Positions 43,653 through 53,597 of a stretch of DNA of 64,000 nt are shown here, one piece after another; positions within the stretch are counted from its first letter, which is position 1; the number at the start of each line of letters is the position of its first letter. Position numbers and translations under genes: made by a program. The notes under the pieces are model-generated. The model did no database searches and was not told the DNA's origin. It was given only the letters and a program-made list of their open reading frames with translations. The DNA is from CAYZPW01 sp964480475 (lineage in GTDB: Bacteria > B130-G9): contig CAYZPW010000001.1 of assembly GCA_964480475.1 (NCBI GenBank), positions 1 through 64,000 on the forward strand, given 5' to 3'.

Positions 43653-43719
43653 ACCCCTTGTGGCGCCCGTCCATTTGAGTGAATCAAAAGGAGGTAAAAC
43701 CATCACGAGGAAACGAGCG

Positions 43720-45585
43720 ATGAGATTGCTAATTGTCGCCTTGATGCTTGCGCTTCTGGCGCTCGGCTGTGCCGGCATGTCCGACTCGGCCAGATACAAG
43801 GCTTACGAGGCCAGAGATAGGGGCGACTATGACGAGGCAATCGCTCTATTCTCGAAGGCGATTCGCCTGAACCCCGAAAGTGCAAAGGCTTACCTGGGGC
43901 GTGGGCGGGTATATAGCAGGATGAAGAAGTATGACCTGGCCATCGCTGATTTCGACATCGCCATACAACTGGACCCCGAGCACTCTTCAGCATACGACAG
44001 CCGCGGGACCGCATACGAGAACGAGGGTCAACGTGACAAGGCGCTGGCCGATTACGCCAAGGCGATTGAGCTTGACCCGGAGAACTACGTCGCACACAAC
44101 AATCGCGGACTACTCTTTGCGCGCGAGGATGACTATGGGAAGGCAATTGAGGAGTTCAGCAAAGCAATTGAGATAAACGCCAGATACGTCAAGGTCCGGT
44201 GCAACCGAGGCAATGCCTATGCCGACATAGGCAAGTTGGATGAGGCGATTGCCGACTACTCCGAGGCAATCAAGATCGATCCCAGAAGCTACAAAGCCTA
44301 CGGTTCCCGGGGGGATGTGTATGCTAAGATGGACCTGCTTGATGAGGCGATCGCGGACTATTCAGCCGCAATCAAGATGGAGGCTGGTCGTGCCAGCTTC
44401 TACTGCGATCGCGGGGACGCCTACGGCGACAGGGAAGACTATGACAAGGCGATCGCCGATTACGCGAAGGCCATAGAACTCAGGCCCCAATACTGGAGGG
44501 CCTACTGCAATCGCGCGGGAACCTACGGCGATATGGGGGAGCTCGACAAGGCTCTAGCGGATTACGATAAGGCGCTGGAGCTCAAGCCCGACTCATCAGA
44601 GACCTTCAACAGCCGTGCCTGGATGTTCGCGGAGATGGGCCAGTTCGAGAAGGCCATGCCCGACGCCAACAAGGCGATTGAGTTGGTCCCAGAAAGCGCC
44701 TCGGCTTACGACACGAGGGGCTACGCCTACGCCGGGATGGGCAAATATGACCTGGCGCTGGCGGACTACGAAAAGGCGCTGGAGCTCGTGCCCATCTATC
44801 CAGAGGCCCTGTATCATCGGGGTCGGCTCTTCTATGCCCACGGCGAGACCGAAAGGGCCCTGGCGGACTACGGTGAGGCGTTGGAGTTGAGGCCCAACTA
44901 CGCTGAGGTCTATCTCAACCGGGCGCGAATCCACGAGGACTGGGAGCGCTGGAAGAGCGCAATCACTGACTACACCCGCGTGATTGAGGTCCGTCCCTGG
45001 TCGTCAGAAGGCTACGTCAGGAGGGCCTACGTCTATTCCACGCAGGGCCGGTTCAAGCTTTCGGTCGCGGACTACGACAAGGCGGTTGAGGTCGATCCCA
45101 CATGTGACCAGTGTTATTTGGGCCGCGCACGAGCGTGCCTCTCCATGCGCCTCTTGGACGGCGCGATCGCAAGCTGTTGCAAGGCGATTGAGGTGAACCC
45201 GGAGTGCTGGGACGCGTATCAGCTGCGGGGAAGCTGCCACCTTGACAGGGGCGAGTTCGAGGCGGCGATTTCGGATTGCAGCAAGGCCGTTGAGATCAAC
45301 CCGCTGTGCAGCGAGGCGTTCAACAGCCGGGGCTATGCACGCGCTGCCCTGGGCTACGTAGAGAAGGCGCTTGAGGATTACACCAGAGCCGTCGAGCTAA
45401 ACCCGAGCTTTGCCGACGCCTACTTCAACATGGCCACGGTCCTGGAGGCGACGGACCGAATCGACGAGGCGATACGAGCCTATCGGCTCTTCGTGCAGTA
45501 TGCGCCTCTTGAGCGCGGCAAAGCCGTCCAGCACGTCAAGAAAAAGATCGTGCGCCTCTCCCGCACGCTCGAAGGCCGCCGCTGA
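43720..45585 (+). CDS. Large TPR lipoprotein
   Basis: A lipoprotein of 621 residues. The signal peptide ends in the lipobox LALGC (Cys17). After this come about 16 tandem TPR units of 34 residues, nearly without interruption (for example YDEAIALFSKAIRLNPES, YGKAIEEFSKAIEINA, LDEAIADYSEAIKIDP). The last unit carries a short C-terminal helix. It must be a scaffold on the periplasmic face of a membrane. Start choice: ATG 43720 has only GAGG at nine bases; the much stronger AAAGGAGGT (43688-43696) is placed for an in-frame ATC at 43702 instead. The frame runs on upstream into the PilZ gene. Confidence 0.88.
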   Translation: MRLLIVALMLALLALGCAGMSDSARYKAYEARDRGDYDEAIALFSKAIRLNPESAKAYLGRGRVYSRMKKYDLAIADFDIAIQLDPEHSSAYDSRGTAYENEGQRDKALADYAKAIELDPENYVAHNNRGLLFAREDDYGKAIEEFSKAIEINARYVKVRCNRGNAYADIGKLDEAIADYSEAIKIDPRSYKAYGSRGDVYAKMDLLDEAIADYSAAIKMEAGRASFYCDRGDAYGDREDYDKAIADYAKAIELRPQYWRAYCNRAGTYGDMGELDKALADYDKALELKPDSSETFNSRAWMFAEMGQFEKAMPDANKAIELVPESASAYDTRGYAYAGMGKYDLALADYEKALELVPIYPEALYHRGRLFYAHGETERALADYGEALELRPNYAEVYLNRARIHEDWERWKSAITDYTRVIEVRPWSSEGYVRRAYVYSTQGRFKLSVADYDKAVEVDPTCDQCYLGRARACLSMRLLDGAIASCCKAIEVNPECWDAYQLRGSCHLDRGEFEAAISDCSKAVEINPLCSEAFNSRGYARAALGYVEKALEDYTRAVELNPSFADAYFNMATVLEATDRIDEAIRAYRLFVQYAPLERGKAVQHVKKKIVRLSRTLEGRR

Positions 45586-45614
45586 GCAGCCGGGGACAAA
45601 TCCGTCATCGCTAT

Positions 45615-45733
45615 TGTTGAGGCGCGGTCTCTGACCCGCCCGCTTTATGGATTGAACAGAATCGGCCGTCGAGAACTTAGCAATCAATTAGAACGGGTAG
45701 AACGGGCGGGTCTTCAGACCTCGCCCCTACACA
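45615..45733 (+). repeat. Dispersed palindromic repeat, family A, diverged copy
   Basis: Ends match family A: GGCGCGGTCTCTGACCCGCCCG on the left and GGGCGGGTCTTCAGACC then CGCCCCTACACA on the right. The core differs (AGAACTTAGCAATCAATT). A pyrimidine-rich stretch (45736-45780) follows. The whole 45586-45934 gap holds no gene. Confidence 0.6.
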
Positions 45734-45934
45734 AATCCCCTTTCGCCTTTCCCCGTTTTCCGCATTGACCCATTGACCTTTCACCGGCGCGAATCTCATT
45801 CAGCGATTGAGTTCAAGACAACATGGTGGTTACGTGAGCGAAATGATGCACAATAACGCACAATAGTGCACAGTATTGACTCAGTGATTCCTGATTCCTA
45901 AACGAGATTACTCTGACGAAGGCAGCGCTAGACA

Positions 45935-47200
45935 ATGCAGAAACTGGTGATAAACGGCGGGAAGAGGCTGTCCGGGACCGTCGAGGTCTCGGGCGCGAAG
46001 AACGCGGCGCTTCCGATACTCGCGGCCACGATTCTGACGGACGGCAGAACACGTCTGAATAACGTCCCAAACGTGATTGACATCGACTCGATGTGCAGGC
46101 TGCTCGCCAATCTGGGCGTCCAGGCAGAAAGAGCGCCCGACGACGGGCACGCGGTCCAGGTCACGATGGGTAAGCTGTCGTCCCTTGAGGCGCCGTATGA
46201 TTTGGTGCGTAAGATGCGGGCCTCAGTCATCGTCTTAGGCCCGATGCTGGCCAGATACGGTCGCGCGCGCGTATCGATGCCGGGCGGGTGCGCAATCGGC
46301 GAGCGGCCCATCAACATGCACCTTTCGGCGCTTGCGAAGATGGGCGCGGACATCGGCATCGATCACGGCTACATTGAGGCGAGGGCGAGGCGCCTCGCGG
46401 GCGCTGAGATATGCCTTGACTATCCGACCGTCGGCGGCACGGAGAACATCATCTGTGCGGCGGCGCTGGCGAGGGGCACGACGGTAATCGACAACGCGGC
46501 CCAGGAGCCTGAGATTGTCGATCTCGCCGACTTTTTGAATAAGGCGGGCGCGATGATATCGGGCGCAGGGACGCATCGCATCGTCGTTGATGGCGTCAAG
46601 TCGCTGTCGGGCGTTGAGCACACGGTTATCCCCGACCGGATTGAGGCGGGGACGCACGCGATTGCGGCGGCGATCACGGGTGGCGAGGTAACAGTCGCGC
46701 GGAGCAATCCGGGGCATCTTGACGTGCTTCTGGAGAAGCTAGGGGACTCGGGCTGCCAGGTCGAGACGTCGCCGGGTTCATTGACAGTCAGGGGCTGTGA
46801 GCGGCCCAGGCCGGTGAACGTCACGACGCTGCCGTATCCGGGCTATCCGACGGACCTTCAGGCCCAATGGCTTGCATTGATGACGCTGGCGGACGGCGCG
46901 AGCGTAGTCAAGGAGACTATCTTTGAGCGGCGCTTCATGCACGTGCAGGAGCTGAGGCGCATGGGCGCGAGCATCACTGTCGATGGGGACACGGCCGTCG
47001 TTAGGGGCGTTGAGAGCCTTCAAGGTGCGCCCGTCATGTGCACGGACATCCGCGCAAGCGCCTCGCTAGTCCTTACGGGCCTCGTCGCGGAGAACACCAC
47101 CGTCATCTCGCGGGTCTATCACCTCGACCGTGGCTACGAGCGCATCGAGGCGAAGCTGCGAGCGCTGGGCGCGGACATCGTCCGCGAGGAGGACCCGTAG
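45935..47200 (+). CDS. murA: UDP-N-acetylglucosamine 1-carboxyvinyltransferase
   Basis: A 421-residue cytoplasmic enzyme that transfers enolpyruvate from PEP to UDP-GlcNAc, the first committed step of peptidoglycan synthesis. The fold is full length. Key motifs: SGAKNAALPILAA near the start with Lys22-Asn23, RASVIVLGPMLARYG, PGGCAIGERPINMHL with the catalytic Cys near 118 (the fosfomycin target), FPTDLQA-like YPTDLQAQ and DIRASASLVL near the end. It stands alone with repeat copies on both sides. No strong SD is visible. Confidence 0.97.
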   Translation: MQKLVINGGKRLSGTVEVSGAKNAALPILAATILTDGRTRLNNVPNVIDIDSMCRLLANLGVQAERAPDDGHAVQVTMGKLSSLEAPYDLVRKMRASVIVLGPMLARYGRARVSMPGGCAIGERPINMHLSALAKMGADIGIDHGYIEARARRLAGAEICLDYPTVGGTENIICAAALARGTTVIDNAAQEPEIVDLADFLNKAGAMISGAGTHRIVVDGVKSLSGVEHTVIPDRIEAGTHAIAAAITGGEVTVARSNPGHLDVLLEKLGDSGCQVETSPGSLTVRGCERPRPVNVTTLPYPGYPTDLQAQWLALMTLADGASVVKETIFERRFMHVQELRRMGASITVDGDTAVVRGVESLQGAPVMCTDIRASASLVLTGLVAENTTVISRVYHLDRGYERIEAKLRALGADIVREEDP

Positions 47201-47215
47201 CTGCGCGGATAGGCC

Positions 47216-47324
47216 GTGTAGGGGCGGGGTCTCAGACCCGCCCGCCTACATGAATCCCTGCGGATACGAGGCATCTTATGCGAGCATCAATTCGAAAGGG
47301 CGGGTCTGAGACCACGCCCCTACA
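47216..47324 (+). repeat. Dispersed palindromic repeat, family A copy 2
   Basis: It begins GTGTAGGGGCGGGGTCTCAG and ends GACCACGCCCCTACA, with core CTGCGGATACGAGGCATC. It is close to identical to the copy at 2359 and the inverted copy at 59045. Similarity extends downstream to about 47353 (AACCGCAACGACTTA, CCCAGCCTCC), so the repeat unit is larger than the palindrome. Confidence 0.9.
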
Positions 47325-47387
47325 TAACCGCAACGACTTATCTCCCAGCCTCCAACCAGCGTCACTGCCAGGCCAGAGGAATGTGGG

Positions 47388-48110
47388 TCAGACGAGCAGG
47401 ATTGCGACAGTGAGGGCGGCTACGGCGCCGAACAAGAGGACTTGTGATGCGGTGATCGGCTTCGCGTTGCCGCCCTTGAGCCAGACTTCGGGACCGGAGT
47501 AGCCCTTGCTGGCCAGCCGGCCGAGAATGTCGTCCGATGCGAGATAGAGCCTCTTGAGCGCGAAGCGGACCAGCTTTTCGAGAATGCGGCGGGACTGGCC
47601 GACGGATTTCAGGCCGAAGGACCCGCCTCTCGCCCTTGCCGCGGTCCTTGCCGCGCCAAGCTTGTTCTTGCAGACCGGGAAGACCAGAAGGCCCGTTGAG
47701 ACGAGCGAGACGAAGCTGTGGGAGAAGGAACCCGGACGAGTGGCAAACGGCAGAAAGCATCCAATGGCGTGCGTGAGTTCTTGTGGCTTTGCCGAGCCAA
47801 ACAGGAGCGTCGCGGCGGCCCAAAGTGAGATTATCGTGAGCGCGAGCCTGGCCCCCCTTTCGCATCCGATCGTAGAGAACTGGCCGTAGCTCGAGCCATC
47901 CACAGCGAAAAAGCAATGCAGAGCAAACACGGAGCCAGCCACGAAGAGCAAGGCGAGTAGTGCGTGAGGGCGCCGCGGACGCGTTCTCCTGAAGAGGATT
48001 AGAAACGAGGCAAGAACGGCGCTAAAAATGGCGAGCCGGAGCGCGCTCTTGGCGAAGAAGAGGGCGCCGGCCAGAGCGAGAAAGTACAGTAGCTTTAGCC
48101 TTGCGTCCAT
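47388..48110 (-). CDS. EcfT-like transmembrane protein
   Basis: A 240-residue inner-membrane protein with about five transmembrane helices. It has the N-terminal DARLKLLYFL pattern of energy-coupling-factor T components, and two Ala-Arg-Gly-type coupling motifs on the cytoplasmic side (ARARGGSFG, about 163-171, and LASKGYSGPE, about 204-213). In ECF transporters the T component links the ATPases to a vitamin-binding S component; neither is adjacent here, so its partners must lie elsewhere. It follows the giant secreted protein gene by 16 bases. Confidence 0.78.
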   Translation of the reverse strand: MDARLKLLYFLALAGALFFAKSALRLAIFSAVLASFLILFRRTRPRRPHALLALLFVAGSVFALHCFFAVDGSSYGQFSTIGCERGARLALTIISLWAAATLLFGSAKPQELTHAIGCFLPFATRPGSFSHSFVSLVSTGLLVFPVCKNKLGAARTAARARGGSFGLKSVGQSRRILEKLVRFALKRLYLASDDILGRLASKGYSGPEVWLKGGNAKPITASQVLLFGAVAALTVAILLV

Positions 48111-48126
48111 AGTCAGATGTCATTTT

Positions 48127-51100
48127 CTAGTGGAACTCAAATGGGGTTACCCAGATGTCGGTGACGGGCGAGAGGGTGCCTGGCCAGCAAAAGGCGGTGT
48201 AGAACGTGTATGTCCCGGGCGCGAGCGAGCCGTCCAGAACGACGTCGATGAACGTGAGTCCTTCTGGACAGTAGTATCCGGGCAGCGGGCGCCACTCTAT
48301 CGGCGTCAGATCAACGCTAAACCCCGGCAGGCACAGCATCTGGCTGTCCGGCAAGACGACCACCGCGTAAAGGTCAACGTCAACCGGCTCTCCGGGGTTG
48401 TAGCAATAGAAATCGGCCGTGAGCCGGTCGCCAGCATGGAAATCATCTCCGTTCACGAGGATGGCGGCCGTTGGGGCGCCGTCGCTTGGATAGCTCCCGA
48501 CGCAGTTTGAGACCTGCGACCAATTGTTGGAATCGTCAACCGCCTTGATCGCGAAGTAATGATACGTTCCGGGCACGAAGCCCGACACAACGAACTGCTC
48601 AGCCGAGCCGCTCGTCCGCGGCGTCCAGGAAGTCGAATCAGCATAGACCGTCGCGGCAGGCCAGCTTGTCTCATTAATAGGGGCGGCGCCGAACCTAAGC
48701 TCGTAGGCGCTTGCGGTTCCGAATCGACCGTTATCGCCGGTCGCGGTGAAGCTTAGGAGTAACTCGCCCGCGTTGAGCCATTTTCTGGCCGCAAGGTCGC
48801 ATATCGGCGACGGCGGCACGGTTTCGCCGGTCGGCGTCGCGGAGGCCACATTCGACATCCGCGAGCCGTTGCTCGCCTCGTCGTAGGCCTTAATTGCGAA
48901 GTAGTGGGTCACGTTCGCCGTGAGGCCAGAGACCGCGAACGTCTCTGCGCTTCCTGCCGGCTGCGGCATCCAGAATAGAGAAGGCTCGTACAATGTGGCG
49001 CTCGAGAAGGTGTCAGCCGTGATCATCGACAACGAGTAGCGCAGCTCGTAGGACGACGCTGTGCCCTCGATGCCGCTGTCGCCCGTGGCGGTGAATCTCA
49101 ACACGACGGAGTTCTCGCCAGCGGTCGCGGAGAGATTCTGTATAGAGGACGGCGGAACCGTATCGCGGCCCGCTGTAGCTGAGGCGCAGTTTGAGACCTC
49201 CGATTGGTTTGAACCGTCGTCAAACGCCTTGAGCGCGAAGTAGTATGTTCTGCCGGAGACAAGGCCTGAGATGGTCTTCAGCTCCTGCTCTCCCGCTTCA
49301 AGTGGGGTCCAAGCGAGCGAGGGTTGATAGGTCTCCACGAACGCCCAGTTGGTGGCGCCGATCTCAAACTCAGCGTATTTGAGGATGTAGCGGGTCGCGG
49401 CGCCGACAGTTCCGTCGTCGCCCGTCGCCGTCCAAAATAGGATCAATTGACCTTCCACCTCGCCGTCCTGGCCAGCGAGGTCCTCAATTCGCGCCGGTGG
49501 CACTTGGTCCTGACCGCCACCGGCGGACGCGCAGTTGGACACGGCCGACCAGTTCTCGGCGTCATCGACGGAGATGATGGCGAAGTAACACGGTATGCTG
49601 GAATCGAACCCGGAGATGACGAACGATTCGCTCGTGCCGGCCGTCTGGGGGACCCATTCAAGGGAGGGCGCATAGACCTGGGCGGCGTCCCAGTTGCCCG
49701 CGTTGATGAATGATTCAGAGTATCTGAGCTCGTAGCCGACGACTGTGCCGACGGTTCCGTCGTCGCCCGGCGCCGTGAAACTCAGCGTTATTTGACCCTC
49801 GAATGGCCCGGAAACCGCAAGCAAGTCCTCGATTGCCGCCGGCGGCACATCATCTGACGGCGCCTCAGTTGAGGCGAGATTCGAGATTGCCGAGGCGTTG
49901 CCCGCGTCGTCGAACACCTTGAGCGCGAAGTAGTATGCGGCTTCTGCGCCCAAGCCCGTCACCGTTCTCTGCTCCTTGACTCCGGCTTGGACGGGCGTCC
50001 ACGAGGTTGATGGCTCATAGAGCGTCACGGTGGAGAAATCGGACGCATCAAACGGCTCGGTGTGGTATCGCAGCTCGTAGCGCGCCGCCGTGCCGGAGCT
50101 GCCGTCATCGCCCGAGGCCGTCCAGCTGAGGTCGCAGGTTGTGGGGGTGTCGGCGTCCCGTTGAGCCGAGAGGTCCTCGACCCTTGCTGGTGGGACATTA
50201 TCGTGCCCCGAGCCAACGAACATCATCTCGATCGTTGCGTCCGCGAGGTTGCCCCCGCCGTCGCGAGCATAAACGCTGAGTTCAACTATGCCCTGGCCGC
50301 TGTATGACACAGGCAGGTCGTTTGAATAGACGAAATCGCCCGGCCGGAGGTCCCCGTGCGTGCCGTCGTCGTAGAGCTCGGTGTCCGTCTCGCCGCCAAT
50401 CGGGAGCAGATTAGCAGTTACGGAGGTTATGTTGCCGCGGCCATCCTTGTGCACCGCACAGACGCAGAACAGGACATCAACTTCGCCGTTCTTCCCAGGC
50501 GCCGAGTCAACCACAGCCGGATATGACAGCGCGTAGGCTATTTCAACGGTCGAGCTGCCGCCGCTCTCACGGACCGAGCGCTGGGTCGTGCCCACGTCAA
50601 CGGTCGCCTGAACAAGTTCGCCCTGCGAGACGGTGAAATCGCCCGACTGGGGCACGAACAGAGTCTCGAGGTCTTCGTCGCCACCGGAGAAATCCTCTAC
50701 CATGAGGTAGAACGTGCCCGGAGCAGGAAAGAAGCTCACTCTTCCCGACGCGGCGAGGCTACCCTCGTTCTTTCGGCCCAAATAGAGGCCGTCGTCCGCG
50801 AAAAGATAGGCCCTTGCCGACTGGAACGCCGCTCCGTTCTTCTGAACGGTAACCTCCACCTCGTTCTCCACGAACGTCTTTGTGATGCTTATGGATTCGG
50901 CCGCCGAGAGCTTGACGAGGCGCTCGCATCTCGAATCCCTCACATCGGCGCCAGATGTGAATTGGAGCCTGTATTGGCCCGGAGGCACGGTTAGCGTCCG
51001 CTGGCCGTCGTCGCCTACACCGTAGTCTGGGGTCGAGGCTACCCATTTGCCTGAGCTTTCGTCGAAGACCTCGACGTCGCCGTTGCACGGGCCGTTTGTG

Positions 51101-53463
51101 TTCTCGATTCTTGCGTGGATGTATGCCGTATCGACAACTACGTCCCGGTCGAGGCTCTGTCCGCTGGCGAGCGAGACAGGAGAATCGAGGCTCTGCACGT
51201 GCGTGGCGCCATCAAAGCCCTGATATGTCAGTTGGGCCTCGTATTGGCCGGTTAGGAGCACATAGGAGCGCTCGCCCAACGGCAGTGCGCCAACGTCGGG
51301 GGGCATGCGCCTCGTATCGTCTTTGTGGAGCAGGCTCGTAAAATCCTTGTAGCCGTCCGATGCCGGAACGTAGATGTAGAGCGCAAGATTGCTCGTAACC
51401 GGCCCCGCCGAATCGAACGTCGAAATCGTCAGCTGCCCTTGCCCCACGGTCTTGGAATGCTGCTTACGCTGGCCCGCGGCGAGCTGTATCGGATAGTCGA
51501 TGGGGTGCGCGGCGATGCTGTTGGGATCGACGTATTGGTATCGGAAGCTGAACGTTGACGGCATCAGGTTGAACGTGTGATCGCTGGCGGCAAGAAGTGG
51601 ATAGCCGTCGGCCGCAGTCAGGAGCGTCCCCGCCGAGTTATATATCCAAATCCTGCCCTCAGCCGAGCCGTCCCGGTCGCGCAGGTCAACCCAGACCGTG
51701 CCGTTGCCAAACGTAACGGTATCCGCGTCGCTCGCGCCCTCGGCCAGTGTGAATCCCCTCGTGATAACGCAGGCGTTAGGCGAGGACTCGTCATAGGCAT
51801 ACTTGATGGTGTATGTGCCCGCCGGGACATCCCACTCCTGAAACCCGTCGTCGCCTACGCCATAGCGCGTGGTCTCCTCGACGAGCGCCCCGGTCTCCTC
51901 GTCGTAGATCGATGCGCCGCCGTTGCACGACCCATTGGCGTCGCGGAGATAGATGCCCAGCGTGCACGAGTCCGTGCCGCGCTCAAAGTCCAAGAGGTCG
52001 AGCGTGTATGAGTTCGCCTCCAGGTCGTTTGCTTCGATGTCGAAAAAGAACCGCTCAATTGGATCGCCCTCTTGAGGCGCGAAATAGACCTGAACGATGT
52101 ATGTGGCTGGGATGACGTTATCAAATGAGCAGAGCCCGCCTTCGTGGGCCAGCGCGCTCGCCACCGCGTCGCCTGTGTCCTGATTGAGAAGGAACGCCGT
52201 CGCGGAACTGGCGGGGACGTTCTCGCCATCGTAGCGGACCCTCAGCGAGAGATCGCTGCCCCGCTCGACGGCGATCTGTAGCGTTTCAGTTGCGCCAGCG
52301 GCAAGTTCCCGGCCGACGAGGAACCACGTCTTCGAGGGCTCAACGAGCGAGTTCTCGACCTTGACGCTCACGCTGCCGGCAGGGACGTATCCGAAATCGA
52401 CGATACCTCCAGGCCCGGGGGATTTGCCCTCATCAATCACGTCGAAACTCGGGTCGTGTATCAGCGAGAGCTTCACAGCGTCATCGACAATTGGCGTTCC
52501 CGCGGCGTCCTTCACCTCGCAGCGCAGCCTCGCGACCTCGTCAAGAAGGATCGGGAGATTCACGCTAAGGTCCGCCGGCGCCTCAAGGTCAAAGAAATAT
52601 CGCTCCAGGCTCACAAGGCCGCGGTTATAGACGACCTTGATTTTGTAGTAGCCTGCGACTACTTCGCCAAAGTCGGCCCTGCCGGAGCCGTCGCACAACA
52701 GCGCGTCAACGACCTCCGAAAACGGCGCCGATTGGTGCGACAAGAAGACCGTCGCCGAACCGGTCAGCGCTCGACCGAATGAGTCGGAGACCGTGAACTT
52801 CAGGCCCGAACAGAGCGGTATCTCGACGCGCCTCGTCTGGTTCGAGTTCGGCTGAACCACGACGTCGAACGTGTGAAATCCGCCTTCAGGCCGAATCGAC
52901 CAATGCCGCACCTTCGCGGAGTATATCCCTGGAACCACGTCATCGAAGTGCGCCTCTCCCAGACCGTCGCAGCGAACGCTGTCAACGAGATTGCTGGTGA
53001 TTTGATCGTATAGATAGACGTCAATGTCGCCGTCCGGAACGGAGCCCGCCTCAGACCGAACCCGTATTCTGAGATCGCCGCTGGAGCGAAAATTGATGGA
53101 GTCCTGAACGTCCTGCCCCGGGCCGACGACGATGTGGTGCTTGAACTTGACCACGACCGGCTGCACGCGCACGTGCTTGACCCTGATGAAATAAGTGTTG
53201 GCGCCTAAGCCCGAGAAAGTCAGCTTGCCCTCGGCGTCCGTCATGATTTTGCCAGGCGGGTCCTGAAACGCCAGATTGCCCTCGACAAACAGCGCGCCCT
53301 CCGCGTCGCCCGCAGAGACAGAACCCAAATCGTCAAGAACTGTCAGCTCGATACTCGCCGCGGCCGCGTCCGAGGCGGACCCCAATGAGCTGCTGCAAAC
53401 CAGAAGCGCAAGCACTAGAAACGCTTGCGGCCAATTTCGGGCCTCTGAATTCCTATTCATCAT
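48127..53463 (-). CDS. Giant secreted protein with FnIII-like repeats
   Basis: A 1778-residue exported protein. A signal peptide ends near ASDAAAA. Residues about 35-1000 are tandem beta-sandwich domains of the carboxypeptidase-regulatory or Ig-like kind, with recurrent patterns such as GSATVFLSHQSAPF and GSFDNVIPATYIV-like cores. A domain with ELYDDGTHGDLRPGDFVYS follows (about 985-1085). Then five close copies of a fibronectin III-like repeat (about 1089-1655), each starting VPPA-IEDL and carrying ATGDDG, YELRY, SW-P and YYFAIKAFDD. A C-terminal domain of about 115 residues follows. No LPXTG, autotransporter or T9SS signal is evident. It is likely a cell-surface or matrix protein. Confidence 0.85.
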   Translation of the reverse strand: MMNRNSEARNWPQAFLVLALLVCSSSLGSASDAAAASIELTVLDDLGSVSAGDAEGALFVEGNLAFQDPPGKIMTDAEGKLTFSGLGANTYFIRVKHVRVQPVVVKFKHHIVVGPGQDVQDSINFRSSGDLRIRVRSEAGSVPDGDIDVYLYDQITSNLVDSVRCDGLGEAHFDDVVPGIYSAKVRHWSIRPEGGFHTFDVVVQPNSNQTRRVEIPLCSGLKFTVSDSFGRALTGSATVFLSHQSAPFSEVVDALLCDGSGRADFGEVVAGYYKIKVVYNRGLVSLERYFFDLEAPADLSVNLPILLDEVARLRCEVKDAAGTPIVDDAVKLSLIHDPSFDVIDEGKSPGPGGIVDFGYVPAGSVSVKVENSLVEPSKTWFLVGRELAAGATETLQIAVERGSDLSLRVRYDGENVPASSATAFLLNQDTGDAVASALAHEGGLCSFDNVIPATYIVQVYFAPQEGDPIERFFFDIEANDLEANSYTLDLLDFERGTDSCTLGIYLRDANGSCNGGASIYDEETGALVEETTRYGVGDDGFQEWDVPAGTYTIKYAYDESSPNACVITRGFTLAEGASDADTVTFGNGTVWVDLRDRDGSAEGRIWIYNSAGTLLTAADGYPLLAASDHTFNLMPSTFSFRYQYVDPNSIAAHPIDYPIQLAAGQRKQHSKTVGQGQLTISTFDSAGPVTSNLALYIYVPASDGYKDFTSLLHKDDTRRMPPDVGALPLGERSYVLLTGQYEAQLTYQGFDGATHVQSLDSPVSLASGQSLDRDVVVDTAYIHARIENTNGPCNGDVEVFDESSGKWVASTPDYGVGDDGQRTLTVPPGQYRLQFTSGADVRDSRCERLVKLSAAESISITKTFVENEVEVTVQKNGAAFQSARAYLFADDGLYLGRKNEGSLAASGRVSFFPAPGTFYLMVEDFSGGDEDLETLFVPQSGDFTVSQGELVQATVDVGTTQRSVRESGGSSTVEIAYALSYPAVVDSAPGKNGEVDVLFCVCAVHKDGRGNITSVTANLLPIGGETDTELYDDGTHGDLRPGDFVYSNDLPVSYSGQGIVELSVYARDGGGNLADATIEMMFVGSGHDNVPPARVEDLSAQRDADTPTTCDLSWTASGDDGSSGTAARYELRYHTEPFDASDFSTVTLYEPSTSWTPVQAGVKEQRTVTGLGAEAAYYFALKVFDDAGNASAISNLASTEAPSDDVPPAAIEDLLAVSGPFEGQITLSFTAPGDDGTVGTVVGYELRYSESFINAGNWDAAQVYAPSLEWVPQTAGTSESFVISGFDSSIPCYFAIISVDDAENWSAVSNCASAGGGQDQVPPARIEDLAGQDGEVEGQLILFWTATGDDGTVGAATRYILKYAEFEIGATNWAFVETYQPSLAWTPLEAGEQELKTISGLVSGRTYYFALKAFDDGSNQSEVSNCASATAGRDTVPPSSIQNLSATAGENSVVLRFTATGDSGIEGTASSYELRYSLSMITADTFSSATLYEPSLFWMPQPAGSAETFAVSGLTANVTHYFAIKAYDEASNGSRMSNVASATPTGETVPPSPICDLAARKWLNAGELLLSFTATGDNGRFGTASAYELRFGAAPINETSWPAATVYADSTSWTPRTSGSAEQFVVSGFVPGTYHYFAIKAVDDSNNWSQVSNCVGSYPSDGAPTAAILVNGDDFHAGDRLTADFYCYNPGEPVDVDLYAVVVLPDSQMLCLPGFSVDLTPIEWRPLPGYYCPEGLTFIDVVLDGSLAPGTYTFYTAFCWPGTLSPVTDIWVTPFEFH

Positions 53464-53597
53464 TACATATCCCTCAAATTGCTGACCAGGTCCCAGCCGT
53501 GCGGGCCGATAATAGATGATGATAGATTCCAGCCACGCTTGCGCGGACCAACACTATGTTCTGGTCCAGCAAAGCTTGAGAACTTCCTTATGGCTTG

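Noticed and set aside
45876..45904. TTGACT with 17-base spacer and TAAACG before murA as a sigma-70 promoter
   Set aside because: The -10 element matches only three of six bases and the region is repetitive; too weak to list.
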